Shown in pieces: positions 1 through 9,674 of a DNA stretch of 54,166 nucleotides (the stretch's first letter is position 1; each line of letters opens with the position of its first letter). Origin of the DNA: an uncultured Eubacteriales bacterium (lineage in GTDB: Bacteria; Bacillota; Clostridia; Christensenellales; CAG-138); NCBI GenBank assembly GCA_900544965.1, contig UQXE01000009.1:1-54166 (forward strand). The letters run 5' to 3'. Made by a program: the position numbers and the translations under genes. The notes under the pieces are model-generated. The model did no database searches. It was not told the DNA's origin and worked only from the letters and a program-made list of their open reading frames with translations.

Positions 1-3000
1 GGGAGCAAGGTTGGTATATCCGGCATATGTGAGTACTTCGGGATCATACTCAACACTGATTACCGCTGCCGCAAGGTTGTTGGCGCTTACAGGCACCACC
101 ACGGCTTCTCCCGGTTTGGCGTTTACATTCCCTGCCTCGATTGAGTAGATTGCGTTCTCATATATGGGTTTGATTATCATATCCCCGGTTACGCTTGATG
201 CATCCTCTGACCATCCAACAAACGGATTGCCTTCAAGGACCGGCGCTTCCGGTATGATAGCTGACTGAGAATCAGCTACACGCTGGTCAAGTATAGTTGT
301 TCCATTTGCGTCAACGTATACTACGCTGTGGAACGTTGTCCCCATCATGGGATGGCCGTCCCATGAGCTCTGGCCGTCCGGAGCCCAGCTGTCGACGTTT
401 TCGTTATCATAGTATACTGTAAGGGACTTGGCGTTCTTGAACACGTTGGCTCCGATATTGGCTGGAACATCCCCAAGGAAGTATGCTTCCCTCAGCGCTG
501 CCGTGCCGTAGAACGCGCTTCCCATCAAAGTATTCAGGTTAGGACCAAATACTACGCGGGTAAGGCCTGCGGCATTGTTAAACGCATATTCGCCAATAAG
601 CTCAACGTCATTAAGGAATACGTATGGTAGGCTTCTGCAGTTTGCAAACGCATAAGCGCCTATGTTCTTCAGCGTAGAAGATACGTCTAGACTGGTGAGT
701 ACGTTACATCCAGAGAAGGCATATGCATCTATGCTTTCAACGCTGTCCCCAAGCTTAACGGTGTTGAGGTTGGTGCAATTATTCATTGCGTATGTACCAA
801 TGAAGGTTACATCCTTGCCAAAATTGATGCCTTCAATGGCTTTGCACTCATAGAAAGCGTATGGAGCTATTGTAGTAACGCCATCGGGAACTACGTACAT
901 AGTATCCGGCCTTCCGTTTGGATAGAACACCAGAGTGTCCTGCGCCTTATTGAACAGTACGCCGTCGATGCTGCTAAACGTCTCGTTTGCCGGATCAACA
1001 TCGATTGAAGTCATGGATAATCCATAGTAGAACGACGTATAATGTATGTTTTCAAGGCTTGCTGGCAACCGCAGGCTCTTGAGGTTTGAGTTGCGCGAAA
1101 GCGCATGCTCGCCCAGGGTTACAAGCCCGTCGGGAAGGGTTATTGATTCAAGCGCCATTATCGAATAGATGCCGTAGTTGCCAATCTCAGTTACTGTTGA
1201 AGGAACTTCATATGAAGTATCCAGTTTGCCGAGCGGATAGAATATCAGTTTGGTGACGTCCTTGTTGAAGAGTACGCCGTCAATACTGCACATATACGGG
1301 TTGTTCTCGTCGACTACGAAGCGCTCCAGCTTGTCGCAGTAGTTGAATGCCATAGAGCCGATTTCCTGCAGCCCCGTACCGAAGTTTATGTATTCCATGT
1401 TGTTGCAGCGGTTAAACGCGCTTGTACCGATGGAAACAACGCTGTTGGGTATCTCTGCGTATGTTATTCCGCTGCATCCATAGAAGGCGAATCCTCCGAT
1501 TGTTTCGAGTTTGTCGTTAAACTCAATATTGGTAAGCTTCGTGCATGAGTAAAACGCATTGTTTCCAAGGGTAACCAGCTCCTCGGGGAATACTACCTCA
1601 GTAATCTCTGTGCAATAATAGAATGCGCCATAGCCGATTTCCCTTGTCGTATCGGGCAGGTCGATTGAGGTAAGCTTCTTGCAGTAGTTGAATGCACGCT
1701 CTCCAACGACCTCAAGGGTGCTCGGGAACTTAATATTGGAAAGATTGGTGCACTGCATGAACATGCTGTCCGGAATCTCCGTCATGCCTTCCGGAAGCAC
1801 GACATTATCCAGATTTGAACAGTAAGAGAATACGCTGTTTCCATATTCCGTTACTGTCGCCGGTATGGACAAACTTGTTATTCCGGAGCAGCGCGCGAAG
1901 GCCGATGAGTCGATCTTTGTAACGCCTTCTGGTATATCAAGTTCAGTAAACCCTTTACATCCGTTGAACGCCATGTTTCCAATGGTCTTAAGGCTTCTGC
2001 CCAATGTCAGCGTAGTCGCCGCAGAGCAGCCGTTGAACGCGGAGCTTCCTATATCTGTAACTGTGTCTGGAAGGTTGATAGCCAATATCTTTGAGCATTT
2101 TGAAAACGCCGACGATCCGACTTCACGCAGGCTGTTTCCAAAGGTGACATTGACCATCTTTGAACAGCTATAGAACGCATAGTTGCCGATAGATTCAACG
2201 CTGTTGCCAATAGAGACGTTTATAAGCGAAGAGCAGAAGTTGAAAGCATACTTGCCTATCGTCTTAAGGCCGTTTCCGGTATTCAAATCTGTAAGTCCCT
2301 GACACCAGGCGAACGAGTATGCGCCGATTGATTCCAGCGATTCTGGCAGATTAAGCGTGGTGATTCCTTTACAGGAATAGAATGCGTAATCGCCGATGGT
2401 TTTCACGTTATTGCTTATTACTATATCAGTCGCGCCCTGGCAGTAATAGAAAGCATATGCTCCGATGGTTTCGACGGAATCAGATATTATAATCGAAGTC
2501 ATGCCCCTATTGTTATAGAACGCATAGCTTTCTACCGTCTTAACTCCGTCTGGCACCGTATACTCATTTATGCCGTTGTTGGTTGGGAAAGTTTTCAGTA
2601 AGGTCATATCCTTGCTGAACAGAATTCCATCCACATCGCAGTAATTCGGGTTTTCATCAGCAACGGTTATTCCAGTAAGGCTTGAACAGTATGAGAATGC
2701 CGCCGGTCCTATATCGGTTATTCCAGAATGGATGTTGGCACTGCCAAGCGAACTGCATCCAAAGAACGCCTGTTCGCCGATGGTCGTAAGACTGGCGGGG
2801 AACTCTATCCCGTTTAGCTTGCTGCAGTAAGATAAGCCGTAAGCTTCAATAGTGGTAAGGCTTTCGGGAAGAACTACATTCTCGAACGTTGCGAAATAGA
2901 AACCATATCTGCCTATTGTTTCAACGCCATCGGGAACCTGGTATGTTGTGTCTGCCTTGCCGCCAGGATAGGCTATAACCGTCTTTACTTCCTTATCGAA

Positions 3001-6000
3001 CAACACGCCGTCAATGGACGTAAAGTATTCGTTTTCCGGATCCACTTCTATTCTTTCCAAAGCCGCGCATCTTGTAAAGGCATTTTCACCGATTGAACGG
3101 ACATTCTTGCCAATAGAGATGCTTCTGATCGTGGATTCGAGGGAGAAGGCTTTTTCAGCTATTGCTGTTACGGGATAGTCCATAATCGTATCAGGAATTA
3201 CAACGTCCATATCGGCGCCTGTATATCCTGTGATGGTTACTTCGTCATTATCCTCGACAACATACTCAAACTGAGCGGTCGTTTGTATTTCACCGGTTTG
3301 AGAATCAACAGTAAATATATACCGGTTGCACGCATAGTCAGCTACCGCGATATACAGGGTTTCGGTTGAGCCTACGTTAACGCGGATCGTTGTCTTGGCG
3401 CCAATTTCAGCTTCGTTTATTCCGAGCTGTGCGATTGGATCCGAGAAAACACCCATGTCGTCCGCATCCCAGATTTCTACATAAGATACGAAGCGGTTAT
3501 CCTGGACTTCCATGGTAAGAGTATTTCCATCCGATACGCACGAAACCACCTGCGGCGGCGTGTTATCGATTGTAACAGGGAATTCCCAGTAATAGTTCTC
3601 GTTTTCTTCAGGAACAAAGCCTTCGTAATCCAGCTCCGCTTGGACGCGAACCATAACCGTTGTGCCTTCGGCAAGCGCTTCACCGGCCGAATCGGTACCA
3701 TACCATGCGTTCATCTTGCTTTCAACAAACGCACCGGCAGGTAATATGCTCTCATAGGTATCGCTATACACGGACTTATAGGCGTAGTCTGCTGTCTGGT
3801 TGTAGTAAACTTCTCCGGTCTTTACGTCTGTAATCGTATAGGTAAGTCTTCTCGCGTCCCTTAAAAGCGACGTGTAAACAAGGTCAACCTTATCATAACG
3901 TCCATCAACGCGGAGCGGAGACAGCGAGTTCCTCTCCGGCATATGGCCTGGATTAGAAATATTTACATACGGGTTAACTCCAAACGGCAGGAAGTTCGAT
4001 GTTCCGGTGATCATACTGCCGCCGTAGTTAGTGTACTGGCTGCTCCAGGAGGGAAGGCCATTGTAGGATTCCCAATAGTAACCGGTGTCAATAATCGGCG
4101 CTTTGCTCCAGTTTCCGTAGAAAGCCAGATATGGAACGTTAAGATTGGCGCCGATAACACCTTCCTCATTAGCGAGCTGTTTAAGCTCTACAAAGCCCTC
4201 AATATAAATTCCGTTTTCAAACTGCCCATCAAGCTCGGCCTTGATCTCATCGTTTAGCGTTATCTCGACCTCAACCTCGGCTGAACCGTTGGCGGGAACG
4301 ACCGCTATATCCTGATCCCAGTTTGTGGTTATTGTGGCCTGGCCTGTAATATCCCTCGCGCTCTGAGACATGAAGTAAACTTCTTCATCATGATAAGTGC
4401 CGCCCAGCTCAGACATCTCGGTAAGCACTATCGGTAATATTTCATAACTTATCTGTGTATCAGAGGTGTTGTTGATTTCAAATTTCAGCGTATACACGCC
4501 TGATTTTTCAGGGTCGTCCCCCAGCTCCAGCTTCGGTCGAACATTGTCTTCAACAGTAATATATGCGTCCGTCGCTATTGCGTTTGCTATGTTAAGCAAG
4601 CCTGCGCCCTGCTGACGAGGCGAATAAGCTATTCCCTCATCATTTTCCGATGGCGTTGCGGTGCTCATCATCAGAGTATTGATGAGTTGTATGCGTTCCT
4701 CCGCATCCATCCCCGGGTACCTTTCCTCCATAACCTGGAGCATGATTGCCATCGCTCCGGCAACGTGAGGGGAGGCCATGGAGGTGCCGCTCATGAGGCC
4801 ATAGGAATTGTGGTTCCTTGATGAGAAAATATTGCCGCCTGGCGCCATTATTTCCGGCTTGATTGTAAGTCCGGCAGTTGTACCCCAAGAGGTAAAGTCT
4901 GACGGCTCCCCGCCAACCTCGTTTGGTTTTATGCTGGAATCCGTTGCTACGTAGAGAGTCCCTACGCCGTCAACAGCGGCTTCAAGCATGTACTGTCCAT
5001 CGGTCATGCTAATAGAAATACATGGTGTAGGGTCGGTGAGAATCTGCATGTTCAGCATTCCGTCCGTATCATTGTTATAGACGATGCATGCTGCCGCGCC
5101 GTGGGCTATCGCCTGCTCATGCTTTGCCGAAAAGTTTGTTTCTCCGCGCGATACCAGCGCAACCTTTCCCTCCACGTCGAGGCCTTCATAGTCGCTGGCT
5201 TCGCCGTAACCCGGAACCACTACATATTCAAGCGTTTGTCCGCCTAGAACATGAATGAACTGGCCGTTTGGATCATAGTTAATTGACGAATCGTTATAGA
5301 ATATTTCATTGTCGCCAACCTTGAAGTAGTTGCCTTCAATAACCAGATTCTCTACGCTTGCCACTGCCAGGGACTGGGCATAAGAAGCCGGTGCGCCTAC
5401 AATGCCGTTGTCCGGATTGGACGTTAAGCTCTTATCGAGCTCCCACTGGTTGTTGCGCGCCGCGGTTGTATCGTTTCCGGCGGCAGCAGCAATATTAATT
5501 CCAGCCTTGCTGAGACGCTCATAAGCAGCCATAGTGGTTACCATATCGTCTCTGTAGGTAAAGCCGGTTCGAGAACCAAGGCTCATATTGATAACGTCTA
5601 CTCCTAGTGGTACGCAGTCCTCAAGCGCCGCAAGTATATCGTCAGAAGACGCGTCCCCTCCGTCTGGGAATACCTTAAGGATGATAAGCTGTGCTTGCGG
5701 AGCCACGCCTTGTATCTTTCCATCGGCTGGATCGGCGCCTACAATGCCCGCTACGTGGGTACCATGGTCGTTGCCTCCGTTAAGATGGTTTACGTTTGTA
5801 TCTCCGCCAGCATAGTCATATACAAAAGGCAGCTTGCCGCTGAGGTAAACATCGTCCACAGTTATGGGCTGTCCCCTCTGAGCGTTCAAGCTGTTGTTTG
5901 TTAATACGTCTTCAATATAGGCCCTGTCAAACGCCTGGTTTTCCGGTTCGACCGCAAAAGCGTCGTGATCAGTGTCAATACCCGTATCAAGTACCGCAAC

Positions 6001-6597
6001 GGTGATGCCTTCGCCGCTGTATCCAAGATCCCACAGTATTGGCGCGCCTATTGTATCCGAGCCTGTATTAACCTTTGGTTGCACCGGCAGCTCATAACTT
6101 GCCGCTACATAGGCCCGTTCAACGCCCTCCGTATTACGGATAGTGTCGAGCTGGCCATATGTGCATTCAAGAGCGAAACCATTGAACAGCGTGGTATAGT
6201 TATACTTTAACCGCATGGTTCCCTGCTCTTCTTCGTCAGCCTGGGAAACAATTTTGCTGAACACGTTTTCGTGATCGGCAAACATTGATTTCTGTAGGTT
6301 TAGTCCCTTACTCGTGAGCCTTCCATCCTTTAAGGTTCCGGAAAGATCAGCAAGAGGCTCGTCCTTAAGCTCAACGATGATCCTCACGATATCGCTGTCA
6401 TCGTAAGAATCTCCGATGGCCTCTCTGGCTCCAGCCAAGCTGCTTAAAGCTACGCTTTCGCCGTCCATCAGCCCTTCGTCTGCCGGGTTAGCGTTATCGC
6501 TGCTGCCATTAGCGGCAAGCGCGTTCAACGGCAGCATGGTAAACACCATAAGGGTTGCCAGCAAACATGTGAGCAAACACTTTGGGGCCCTCTTCAT
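1..6597 (-). CDS. Giant secreted S8 subtilisin-like protease with BspA-type leucine-rich repeats (3' end beyond window)
   Basis: Cell-surface serine protease fused to a very long repeat region. The frame is open from ATG 6597 (AGGAGG ribosome site at 6605-6610) to base 1, so at least 2199 residues with the C-terminus missing. Residues 1-28 are a signal peptide ending NALA. Next come an I9-like propeptide and the peptidase: Asp204 (VLDTGID), His278 (HGTH) and Ser606 (SGTSMASPH), with a PA-type insert near 450-530. An Fn3/DUF1034-like region follows. About 1135-2040 are BspA-like repeats of roughly 23 residues (pattern IGxxAFxxCxxLxxL), interrupted four times by SIDGVLF-type blocks. Around 2090-2150 is an InlB/Flg_new-like repeat, and from about 2150 a cohesin-like module begins (KPGEAVVVPV). 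The catalytic triad is intact, so activity is likely. The substrate and the cell-wall anchor cannot be seen. The family layout resembles streptococcal C5a peptidase plus Treponema/Trichomonas BspA proteins. Confidence 0.93.
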   Translation of the reverse strand, partial: MKRAPKCLLTCLLATLMVFTMLPLNALAANGSSDNANPADEGLMDGESVALSSLAGAREAIGDSYDDSDIVRIIVELKDEPLADLSGTLKDGRLTSKGLNLQKSMFADHENVFSKIVSQADEEEQGTMRLKYNYTTLFNGFALECTYGQLDTIRNTEGVERAYVAASYELPVQPKVNTGSDTIGAPILWDLGYSGEGITVAVLDTGIDTDHDAFAVEPENQAFDRAYIEDVLTNNSLNAQRGQPITVDDVYLSGKLPFVYDYAGGDTNVNHLNGGNDHGTHVAGIVGADPADGKIQGVAPQAQLIILKVFPDGGDASSDDILAALEDCVPLGVDVINMSLGSRTGFTYRDDMVTTMAAYERLSKAGINIAAAAGNDTTAARNNQWELDKSLTSNPDNGIVGAPASYAQSLAVASVENLVIEGNYFKVGDNEIFYNDSSINYDPNGQFIHVLGGQTLEYVVVPGYGEASDYEGLDVEGKVALVSRGETNFSAKHEQAIAHGAAACIVYNNDTDGMLNMQILTDPTPCISISMTDGQYMLEAAVDGVGTLYVATDSSIKPNEVGGEPSDFTSWGTTAGLTIKPEIMAPGGNIFSSRNHNSYGLMSGTSMASPHVAGAMAIMLQVMEERYPGMDAEERIQLINTLMMSTATPSENDEGIAYSPRQQGAGLLNIANAIATDAYITVEDNVRPKLELGDDPEKSGVYTLKFEINNTSDTQISYEILPIVLTEMSELGGTYHDEEVYFMSQSARDITGQATITTNWDQDIAVVPANGSAEVEVEITLNDEIKAELDGQFENGIYIEGFVELKQLANEEGVIGANLNVPYLAFYGNWSKAPIIDTGYYWESYNGLPSWSSQYTNYGGSMITGTSNFLPFGVNPYVNISNPGHMPERNSLSPLRVDGRYDKVDLVYTSLLRDARRLTYTITDVKTGEVYYNQTADYAYKSVYSDTYESILPAGAFVESKMNAWYGTDSAGEALAEGTTVMVRVQAELDYEGFVPEENENYYWEFPVTIDNTPPQVVSCVSDGNTLTMEVQDNRFVSYVEIWDADDMGVFSDPIAQLGINEAEIGAKTTIRVNVGSTETLYIAVADYACNRYIFTVDSQTGEIQTTAQFEYVVEDNDEVTITGYTGADMDVVIPDTIMDYPVTAIAEKAFSLESTIRSISIGKNVRSIGENAFTRCAALERIEVDPENEYFTSIDGVLFDKEVKTVIAYPGGKADTTYQVPDGVETIGRYGFYFATFENVVLPESLTTIEAYGLSYCSKLNGIEFPASLTTIGEQAFFGCSSLGSANIHSGITDIGPAAFSYCSSLTGITVADENPNYCDVDGILFSKDMTLLKTFPTNNGINEYTVPDGVKTVESYAFYNNRGMTSIIISDSVETIGAYAFYYCQGATDIVISNNVKTIGDYAFYSCKGITTLNLPESLESIGAYSFAWCQGLTDLNTGNGLKTIGKYAFNFCSSLINVSIGNSVESIGNYAFYSCSKMVNVTFGNSLREVGSSAFSKCSKILAINLPDTVTDIGSSAFNGCSAATTLTLGRSLKTIGNMAFNGCKGFTELDIPEGVTKIDSSAFARCSGITSLSIPATVTEYGNSVFSYCSNLDNVVLPEGMTEIPDSMFMQCTNLSNIKFPSTLEVVGERAFNYCKKLTSIDLPDTTREIGYGAFYYCTEITEVVFPEELVTLGNNAFYSCTKLTNIEFNDKLETIGGFAFYGCSGITYAEIPNSVVSIGTSAFNRCNNMEYINFGTGLQEIGSMAFNYCDKLERFVVDENNPYMCSIDGVLFNKDVTKLIFYPLGKLDTSYEVPSTVTEIGNYGIYSIMALESITLPDGLVTLGEHALSRNSNLKSLRLPASLENIHYTSFYYGLSMTSIDVDPANETFSSIDGVLFNKAQDTLVFYPNGRPDTMYVVPDGVTTIAPYAFYECKAIEGINFGKDVTFIGTYAMNNCTNLNTVKLGDSVESIDAYAFSGCNVLTSLDVSSTLKNIGAYAFANCRSLPYVFLNDVELIGEYAFNNAAGLTRVVFGPNLNTLMGSAFYGTAALREAYFLGDVPANIGANVFKNAKSLTVYYDNENVDSWAPDGQSSWDGHPMMGTTFHSVVYVDANGTTILDQRVADSQSAIIPEAPVLEGNPFVGWSEDASSVTGDMIIKPIYENAIYSIEAGNVNAKPGEAVVVPVSANNLAAAVISVEYDPEVLTYAGYTNLAP

Positions 6598-6634
6598 ACT
6601 TGTTCCTCCTAAATAAATTTAAGTGTGAGTTGCC

Positions 6635-6660
6635 ATTAGTTGCATTATCAAACAACTAAT
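6635..6660. repeat. 8-bp inverted repeat in the protease gene leader
   Basis: ATTAGTTG (6635-6642) and CAACTAAT (6653-6660) form a perfect inverted repeat with a 10-nt spacer, between the -10 box and the ribosome site of the protease gene. It could be an operator or an mRNA hairpin; nothing in the sequence decides which. The rest of 6705-6956 is AT-rich and contains no gene, only a further 8-bp inverted repeat (6805-6812 / 6834-6841). Confidence 0.5.
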
Positions 6661-6675
6661 GTTACGTCATTGACT

Positions 6676-6704
6676 AATATACAGTATTTCGACATATTTG
6701 TCAA
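6676..6704 (-). promoter_or_regulatory. Sigma-A promoter of the S8/BspA protease gene
   Basis: On the minus strand there is a perfect -35 TTGACA (6704-6699), a 17-nt spacer and -10 TATATT (6681-6676). It lies about 80 nt upstream of the start codon. It is the only good promoter match in front of the gene. Confidence 0.75.
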
Positions 6705-6956
6705 CTATTTTTGGCTGGTTAATTATTGATTTTTATATGTATTTCATAAGCTTATAACGCATAAATATTCATTACTGTAGTTGCTCAAACACCTTTTATT
6801 CTTTAATATTACGTTATGGCGTATATATCAAGAGTAATATTCTGAGAACTATAAAACTTCGTTTTGTATATTAATGTATCTTGCAGCATTGGGTTATAAT
6901 TATGTTAATATAGAGTGAAATAAAAGTTAAAGCACAAATTCAAGGGAGAAAGACTA

Positions 6957-7469
6957 ATGTATTTGGAAACAGGCAGAATAATAATTAGGAACTTTACATC
7001 GAACGACCTGAATGATCTGTATGATATATTTAGTGATACAGAGACCATGAGGTTTATCGAACCTCCGTATAGCATGGATAGGACTCGGAGTTTTCTTGAA
7101 GCCTTCTGCATTCACAGAGATCCTCCTGGCGCTTATGCGGCCGTAGAATGTTCATCCGGAAAGGTGATCGGATATATTCTGTTTAAACCACTTGACGATC
7201 CAGAGATATATGAGATGGGCTGGATATTTAACAGAGCTTATTGGGGTAAAGGCTATGCATTTGAAAGCTGCTCGGCAGTGATCAAGTATGGTTTTAATAC
7301 ACTGAACCTTCACAAAATTTGCGCTGAAACGGTTGATCCGATCAAATCTTTAAATTTTATGAAGAAGCTTGGCATGAAATTGGAAGGAATAATCCGTCAA
7401 CAATCAAAACAGGCTGTTAACACCTGGCAAGATATATATTGGGCAGGAATAATAAGAACTGATATTTAA
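6957..7469 (+). CDS. GNAT acetyltransferase, RimJ/RimL-like
   Basis: A 170-residue acetyl-CoA-dependent N-acetyltransferase of the RimJ/RimL subfamily (Acetyltransf_3 type). The N-terminus has the usual LETGRIIIRNF strand and DLNDLYDIFSD. The acetyl-CoA-binding motif is WGKGYAFES near residues 97-105, followed by the helix and the typical NLHKICAETVDPIKSLNFMKKLGMKLEG end. The start has a GGGAGAAAG ribosome site. Family members acetylate ribosomal proteins, antibiotics or small amines; the substrate cannot be told from sequence. It stands alone, divergent from the protease gene and converging on the ArsR-type gene. The upstream AT-rich DNA has several weak -10 candidates (for example 6905-6910), and I do not assign one. 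Confidence 0.88.
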   Translation: MYLETGRIIIRNFTSNDLNDLYDIFSDTETMRFIEPPYSMDRTRSFLEAFCIHRDPPGAYAAVECSSGKVIGYILFKPLDDPEIYEMGWIFNRAYWGKGYAFESCSAVIKYGFNTLNLHKICAETVDPIKSLNFMKKLGMKLEGIIRQQSKQAVNTWQDIYWAGIIRTDI

Positions 7470-7532
7470 GTAAAATACTTCCCCGCTATCCATTTCCATA
7501 CCATGACAGCAGGGATAATATTATATTTCCAG

Positions 7533-8657
7533 CTATTCCAACAGGGCTGATCTTGCCATATCAAACAGGTTGCTGATGGCTTCCTTGTTAAGGCTGTAAT
7601 AGATTCTCATCTCTCCCCTGCGCGTATGCACAAGACCATAATCCTGCAGCGTAGACATATGCCTTGAAATCGTAGCGGTTGTAAGATTCATTTCATTTGC
7701 AAGTTCCTGCCCATAAGCGCTGGTGTTTGATATACGGCGGAGTATCTCAAATTTGCTCCTGTCGCTTATAATTTTAAGTATATTGCAAATGGAGTCATTC
7801 GTAAGCTGGATTTTATCTATATGAAAATCCTCATCAATCAATATACCTATATAAACCTGGCGATGATCCTTACCTATCAGCACATCATATGTATATATCA
7901 TGTCTGTACACGCGATAACGCTTAGGTTTACAATCATATCCAGCGAGTCCTCCGGTATTGATTGTTTTGCAATATGGTCTAGGAATGAGAAGAAGCTATG
8001 ACCCAGAAAATAGCTTTCCCAATAATCATATGTGCTCTGAATAAGCGGCATTATTTTATTAAGCGCCTTATTAAGCCTTGGGAACACCGACCATATCAGG
8101 CTTACCATTTCATCAAAATGCTCCTTGAAGCGCAAAAGAACCTTATAGATGTTCCATTTTGTTTCATCTTCCAATTCAAGCTTATCAAGCTGGTCAATAT
8201 AGTCAATGTCTGCTTCGTCCTCTTCAAGCAGCCTAATGCTTAGTCCGCCGCTATTTATATTTGTTATCTCAATTCGCTGGGTTAATATGCTGTCCGCCAT
8301 CTTATGAATATATTCAATAGAGTCCTCAACATCCAAAATAGAGATATCCAAAAAACTGTATACCAGTACTTTAGCAAGGCACATGCTCTGTCTCTTGTTG
8401 TCGGATTCAAGCTGTTTAAAATAGTATGCAAGCCTTGGGTCGCTCTTATCCAATTCAAAACAAGCCTCTTTAATTATATCTGAAAGAGTATCGAATTTTT
8501 CAATCAGCTTGCGTTTTTCATCGTTGGTATATTTCTTCCCATATTTGAGCAACAGGTTGTTTTTCTTTTCATCATAATTAATGTTGTTAATATATGCATA
8601 TACGGCCTCGACTGCTTCATAAAGCAACACGGGTTGCCTAAGCGTTAAATTTGCCAT
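7533..8657 (-). CDS. ArsR-type winged-helix regulator with a long N-terminal domain
   Basis: A 374-residue protein. Only the last 85 or so residues are recognisable: an ArsR-type winged helix (SDRSKFEILRRI, then ELANEMNLTTATISRHMSTL as recognition region, then the wing GLVHTRRGEMRIYYSLN). The first 280 residues are acidic and helical and match no family I can name; similar long-N-terminus ArsR proteins (DUF5937-like) exist in Firmicutes. Metal-binding cysteine motifs of classical ArsR/SmtB are absent, so the signal is probably not a metal. The start ATG 8657 follows GGAGGGGAG. No operon partner is visible, so its target may be its own promoter or distant genes. Confidence 0.82.
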   Translation of the reverse strand: MANLTLRQPVLLYEAVEAVYAYINNINYDEKKNNLLLKYGKKYTNDEKRKLIEKFDTLSDIIKEACFELDKSDPRLAYYFKQLESDNKRQSMCLAKVLVYSFLDISILDVEDSIEYIHKMADSILTQRIEITNINSGGLSIRLLEEDEADIDYIDQLDKLELEDETKWNIYKVLLRFKEHFDEMVSLIWSVFPRLNKALNKIMPLIQSTYDYWESYFLGHSFFSFLDHIAKQSIPEDSLDMIVNLSVIACTDMIYTYDVLIGKDHRQVYIGILIDEDFHIDKIQLTNDSICNILKIISDRSKFEILRRISNTSAYGQELANEMNLTTATISRHMSTLQDYGLVHTRRGEMRIYYSLNKEAISNLFDMARSALLE

Positions 8658-8746
8658 AATTCTCCCCTCCGATTGCTTTCAAAGCATGATTTTATATATC
8701 CGAAACCCTTCATACCGAAAACCGTTTTTACAACTCATTACATTTT

Positions 8747-8775
8747 ATGATAATAAACAACATTTCAAATGTCAA
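8747..8775 (-). promoter_or_regulatory. Sigma-A promoter of the ArsR-type gene
   Basis: TTGACA (8775-8770), 17-nt spacer, TATCAT (8752-8747) on the minus strand, about 90 nt upstream of the ArsR-type start codon. The leader between them holds no obvious hairpin. Confidence 0.7.
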
Positions 8776-8884
8776 CCCCCAATGTATAGGCAACAAAAAT
8801 AAATTTGGAGGCATTACTAGTGTTTTTAAATATTACAATAAATAGCCGTTTAAATTAAAAGCCTCACACCCTTACCGTTAGGAA

Positions 8885-9661
8885 TTAACCTGTTTTCATT
8901 GACATCAGTTTTTTGAATATCGGCTTTAGCTTTATCATCTCGCCGCTTGTGCAAAACTCAATCGTTCCCCTGCCTGTACGCTGCCTGACTCCGTTTTCAT
9001 CCAGAACCCTTTCAAGCTGGCGAACGGTACCCTCACTCCCGTCAATTATCTCGGCTCTGCCGGAGAAATGATTTCTTGCATAATTATCTATAGCCTCTTT
9101 GATGAACACGTAATGGGTGCACCCAAGCACTATAGAATCAATCGTTTGGCCCTTATATGGAGCTAAATATAACGACAGGAGATCGTCAAAGTCACTTATT
9201 CCCACCATTCCCTTCTCTATTCTGTTTACAAGTCCCGGACATGGTACGTCAATAACCCTTTCAGGATTTGGCATTCTCATCTTTAAAGCTTTATACCTTG
9301 ATAACTGCGTGGTTGCAACCGTCGCCATCATCAAAATTTTTCCATCGCCTTCTTTGCTGCAGGCAGGTTTTATTGCCGGTTCCATGCTGAGAACGGGAAC
9401 CGAAACGCGTTCCCTTATAGACCGTATCGCAGTGCCGGTAGCCGTATTGCACGCAACCACCAACGCCTTTATCCCCCTGCTCATCAGGTAATTCGCGCAT
9501 TTCAGCGACAAGCTGTTGATCTCATGTTCAGGTCTATCTCCGTATGGGGCATGGGCGTTATCTCCATAATATATATAATTCTCCTCTGGCATCAGTTCCA
9601 CTGCTTTTTTTAAGAAACTTACGCCCCCAAAACCTGAATCAAATACTCCTACCGGCTTCAT
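8885..9661 (-). CDS. murI: Glutamate racemase
   Basis: Cytoplasmic cofactor-independent racemase that makes D-glutamate for peptidoglycan. The 258-residue product starts MKPVGVFDSGFGG. The first catalytic cysteine is in VACNTATG and the second in LGCTHY; the ENYIYYGDNAHAPYG substrate motif is intact, so the enzyme should be active. I place the start at 9661 because GGAGGA sits just upstream; an in-frame upstream ATG (9703) would overlap rimI and add 14 non-conserved residues. Last gene of the tgt-tsaE-tsaB-rimI-murI run, 13 nt after rimI. Confidence 0.95.
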   Translation of the reverse strand: MKPVGVFDSGFGGVSFLKKAVELMPEENYIYYGDNAHAPYGDRPEHEINSLSLKCANYLMSRGIKALVVACNTATGTAIRSIRERVSVPVLSMEPAIKPACSKEGDGKILMMATVATTQLSRYKALKMRMPNPERVIDVPCPGLVNRIEKGMVGISDFDDLLSLYLAPYKGQTIDSIVLGCTHYVFIKEAIDNYARNHFSGRAEIIDGSEGTVRQLERVLDENGVRQRTGRGTIEFCTSGEMIKLKPIFKKLMSMKTG

Positions 9662-9674
9662 ACATTCCTCCGAA

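Noticed and set aside
1..3200. Periodic repeats as a CRISPR array or satellite DNA
   Set aside because: The period of about 69 bases is coding: each unit translates into a BspA leucine-rich repeat, with no exact direct repeats or unique spacers.
6805..6841. 8-bp inverted repeat AATATTAC/GTAATATT as a terminator or operator
   Set aside because: Very AT-rich with a 21-nt loop in AT-rich DNA; it can be expected by chance.
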